Below are positions 6,367 to 7,469 of a stretch of DNA of 7,469 bases, piece after piece. The notes beneath the pieces were generated by a model. It was not told where the DNA came from. It saw nothing but the letters and a program-made list of their open reading frames with translations, and made no database searches. This stretch comes from Fidelibacterota bacterium (GTDB taxonomy: Bacteria > Fidelibacterota > Fidelibacteria > Fidelibacterales > DSDE01): contig DSDE01000059.1 in the NCBI GenBank assembly GCA_011049095.1, forward strand, positions 1 through 7,469. Reading direction: 5' to 3'. Position 1 is the first letter of the stretch. Each line of letters opens with the position of its first letter. The position numbers and the translations under genes were made by a program.

Positions 6367-6997
6367 ATGAATAGAATTGTGATAGAAAATGTTAAGTTTT
6401 GCAGACGGCAGTCGTCAGGGTCTTTGGAATCTACTGATTAAAGCAGATAAAATAATTAATATCCGCAATGAAAATTATAATCATAGCATGGTTAAAAGAA
6501 TAAATGGCGCTGGCTTGCTTATCGCGCCTGCTTTTATTGATATTCATATCAATGGCGCAGGAAATGCAGACGTAGCAGACCCTGATGAAGATAGCTTTCT
6601 AAAAATCGGTAAAGCCTTGAGTTCAAACGGTGTATCTTCTTATCTGCCAACGACTTTCTATAATTTAGATAAAGCTAATGCTCATCTGAAACGTATCTGT
6701 GATGCCACAGGCAAAATCATTGGTGGCAGCAGAATTTTGGGGCTTCATCTGGAAGGACCTTTTCTCAATCCGGATAATAAGGGAGGCATTCCCGCTCATT
6801 GTATTATGCCGCCTGACAATGACATTCTCCAGGATATTCTCCTAAAAGGCTGTCTGAAAATGATGACAATCGCGCCGGAAGTCCAGGGTAATGCTGAAAT
6901 GATCCGCATATTGAGACAAAATAGTATTGTCGCATCTCTGGGGCATACACTGGGTACCTATAAAAGTACCAAAGCAGCCTTTCGTAATGGTATTAAC
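6367..6997 (+). pseudogene. nagA: nagA, N-acetylglucosamine-6-phosphate deacetylase, frameshifted and truncated
   Basis: NagA is a cytosolic amidohydrolase that removes acetate from GlcNAc-6-phosphate so that NagB can feed it to glycolysis. The opening MNRIVIENVKF, in frame from 6367, is the standard amidohydrolase first strand, but that frame ends at a TAA at 6439-6441. The rest, starting FADGSRQGLWNLLIKADKI, continues in another frame from the TTTT at 6397-6400. Removing one T restores IVIENVKFADGSRQ. The body has APAFIDIHINGAG (an HxN site, where many NagA have HxH and E. coli has QxN), YLPTTF, the metal-ligand Glu in LGLHLEGPFLN, IAPE and the metal-ligand His in SLGHT. It is cut after FRNGIN by an IS66 end, just before the THLFNAM-type segment with the next His; the catalytic Asp region is also gone. 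A read from ATG 6389 would give about 207 residues ending VSAL, the last four encoded by the insertion sequence. Non-functional as seen. Confidence 0.9.
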
Positions 6998-7020
6998 GTA
7001 AGCGCCCTGTGAAGTGCATA
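6998..7020. repeat. IS66 terminal inverted repeat (one copy)
   Basis: The GTAAGCG-initiated terminus marks the exact junction with nagA. The inner limit of the repeat cannot be set because the partner copy is outside the window; about 20-25 bases is usual for the family. It supplies the last codons (VSAL) and the TGA of the truncated nagA frame. Confidence 0.7.
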
Positions 7021-7068
7021 TTGAAATAGGACCTTGCGCTGCGAAGGCAGCAGATTAAAATGAATTGA

Positions 7069-7469
7069 TCAGATATCTTTTAATATGATATTGTGAGCGA
7101 GCAGCTCATCGAGTTTATTCATCGGGTGATCAGGAATGCGTGAGATGAGCTTTTTCAAGTAGCGATATGGATCCAGGCCAGCCAGTTTGGCATTGCTTGT
7201 GAGGGTGTAAAACAGTGCAGATCGTTGGGCGCCGATGTGAGAGCCTGCAAAGAGCCAGTTCTTCCGTCCCAGGGCTACGGGACGTATCTTGTTTTCCACC
7301 CAGTTATTATCGATCTGATAGCGACCGTCATCACAGTATCGGATGAGTCCTTCCCACTGGGAAAGCATATAGGCGACAGCGATGCCCATTCTGCTCTTGG
7401 GAAGGTGTTTTGTCAACTGCTCATCAAGCCAGCTTTTCATTTCCTGCAAGAGTGGAAGCGAATGTTTCA
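7069..7469 (-). CDS. IS66-family transposase TnpC, C-terminal part (partial)
   Basis: This is the C-terminal 133 or so residues of a DDE transposase, open to the right edge of the window. The reading frame continues upstream of the TTG at 7449 as KHSLPLL, the usual lead-in to QEMKSWLDEQL. It therefore does not start inside the window. The family blocks are clear: GIAVAYMLSQWEGLIRYCDDGRYQIDNNWVENKIRPVALGRKNWLFAGS, in which the Glu of NNWVEN is the third catalytic acidic residue. The small IS66 C-terminal domain follows (SNAKLAGLDPYRYLKKLISRIPDHP and DELLAHN). No stop codon or frameshift is seen in the visible part, so the copy may be intact and recently active. Confidence 0.95.
   Translation of the reverse strand, partial: KHSLPLLQEMKSWLDEQLTKHLPKSRMGIAVAYMLSQWEGLIRYCDDGRYQIDNNWVENKIRPVALGRKNWLFAGSHIGAQRSALFYTLTSNAKLAGLDPYRYLKKLISRIPDHPMNKLDELLAHNIILKDI

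Larger units (their letters stand above)
6998..7469 (-). mobile_element. IS66-family insertion sequence, one end (partial)
   Basis: The element begins abruptly inside nagA with GTAAGCGCCCTGTGAAG, the GTAAGCG terminus typical of IS66-family inverted repeats. It continues through about 50 noncoding bases to the stop of a transposase read toward the terminus, and runs off the right edge. The transposase gene normally lies next to this end, so tnpA, tnpB and the other end should lie to the right of the window. IS66 elements usually duplicate 8 bases of target, which here would be GTATTAAC (6990-6997). Confidence 0.9.

Noticed and set aside
6397..6400. Programmed frameshift in nagA
   Set aside because: T4 is short for slippage, there is no downstream stimulatory hairpin that I can see, and the gene is already destroyed by the IS66 insertion.
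6389..7012. A complete 207-residue deacetylase
   Set aside because: The last four codons and the stop come from the IS66 end, the N-terminal strand is out of frame, and essential metal-site and catalytic segments are missing.
1..7469. CRISPR array, tRNA, rRNA or riboswitch
   Set aside because: No regularly spaced repeats, cloverleaf-like sequence, rRNA motif or leader structure was recognised on either strand. Noncoding stretches are all under 200 bases.

Overview
This window looks like an ordinary bacterial chromosome carrying a tight housekeeping operon next to a decaying sugar locus. Base composition is moderately AT-rich. The strong Shine-Dalgarno (SD) sequences, sigma70-like promoters and hrcA-grpE-dnaJ order are typical of bacteria. 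The mix of a heat-shock operon with ComEA-like and PilM-like proteins and an unrecognised membrane-anchored protein would fit an anaerobic Gram-negative lineage such as the FCB/Cloacimonadota assemblage. That placement is a guess and is not read from any marker gene.

Region 1 (positions 1-5069, minus strand) is one co-directional run. It starts at a good sigma70-type promoter at 5093-5121 and reads hrcA, grpE, dnaJ, a membrane-anchored ComEA-type helix-hairpin-helix protein, an unrecognised single-pass membrane protein, a PilM-like protein, and the first codons of a further gene that leaves the window at position 1. Gaps are between -8 and +14 bases and I see no internal terminator, so this is probably a single transcript. 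HrcA is the heat-shock repressor; GrpE and DnaJ are the nucleotide-exchange factor and J-protein of the DnaK machine. dnaK itself is not in the window. The downstream genes suggest that surface or DNA-uptake functions (competence, type IV pilus-like) are coupled to the chaperone transcript.

Region 2 (5192-6997) holds two divergent genes for amino-sugar metabolism, both broken. On the minus strand is a ROK-family sugar kinase/regulator cut by an in-frame TAG exactly at its sugar-binding GExGH motif. On the plus strand is nagA (N-acetylglucosamine-6-phosphate deacetylase). Its true start at 6367 is out of frame with the rest because of one extra base in a T run, and its 3' part is missing.

Region 3 (6998-7469) is the end of an IS66-family insertion sequence lying inside nagA: a terminal inverted repeat starting GTAAGCG and the C-terminal part of the transposase, which runs off the right edge.

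I found no convincing novel system. The points worth a second look are the triple lesion in the amino-sugar locus, the hrcA operon without a recognisable CIRCE operator, and the linkage of chaperone genes to competence/pilus-type genes.
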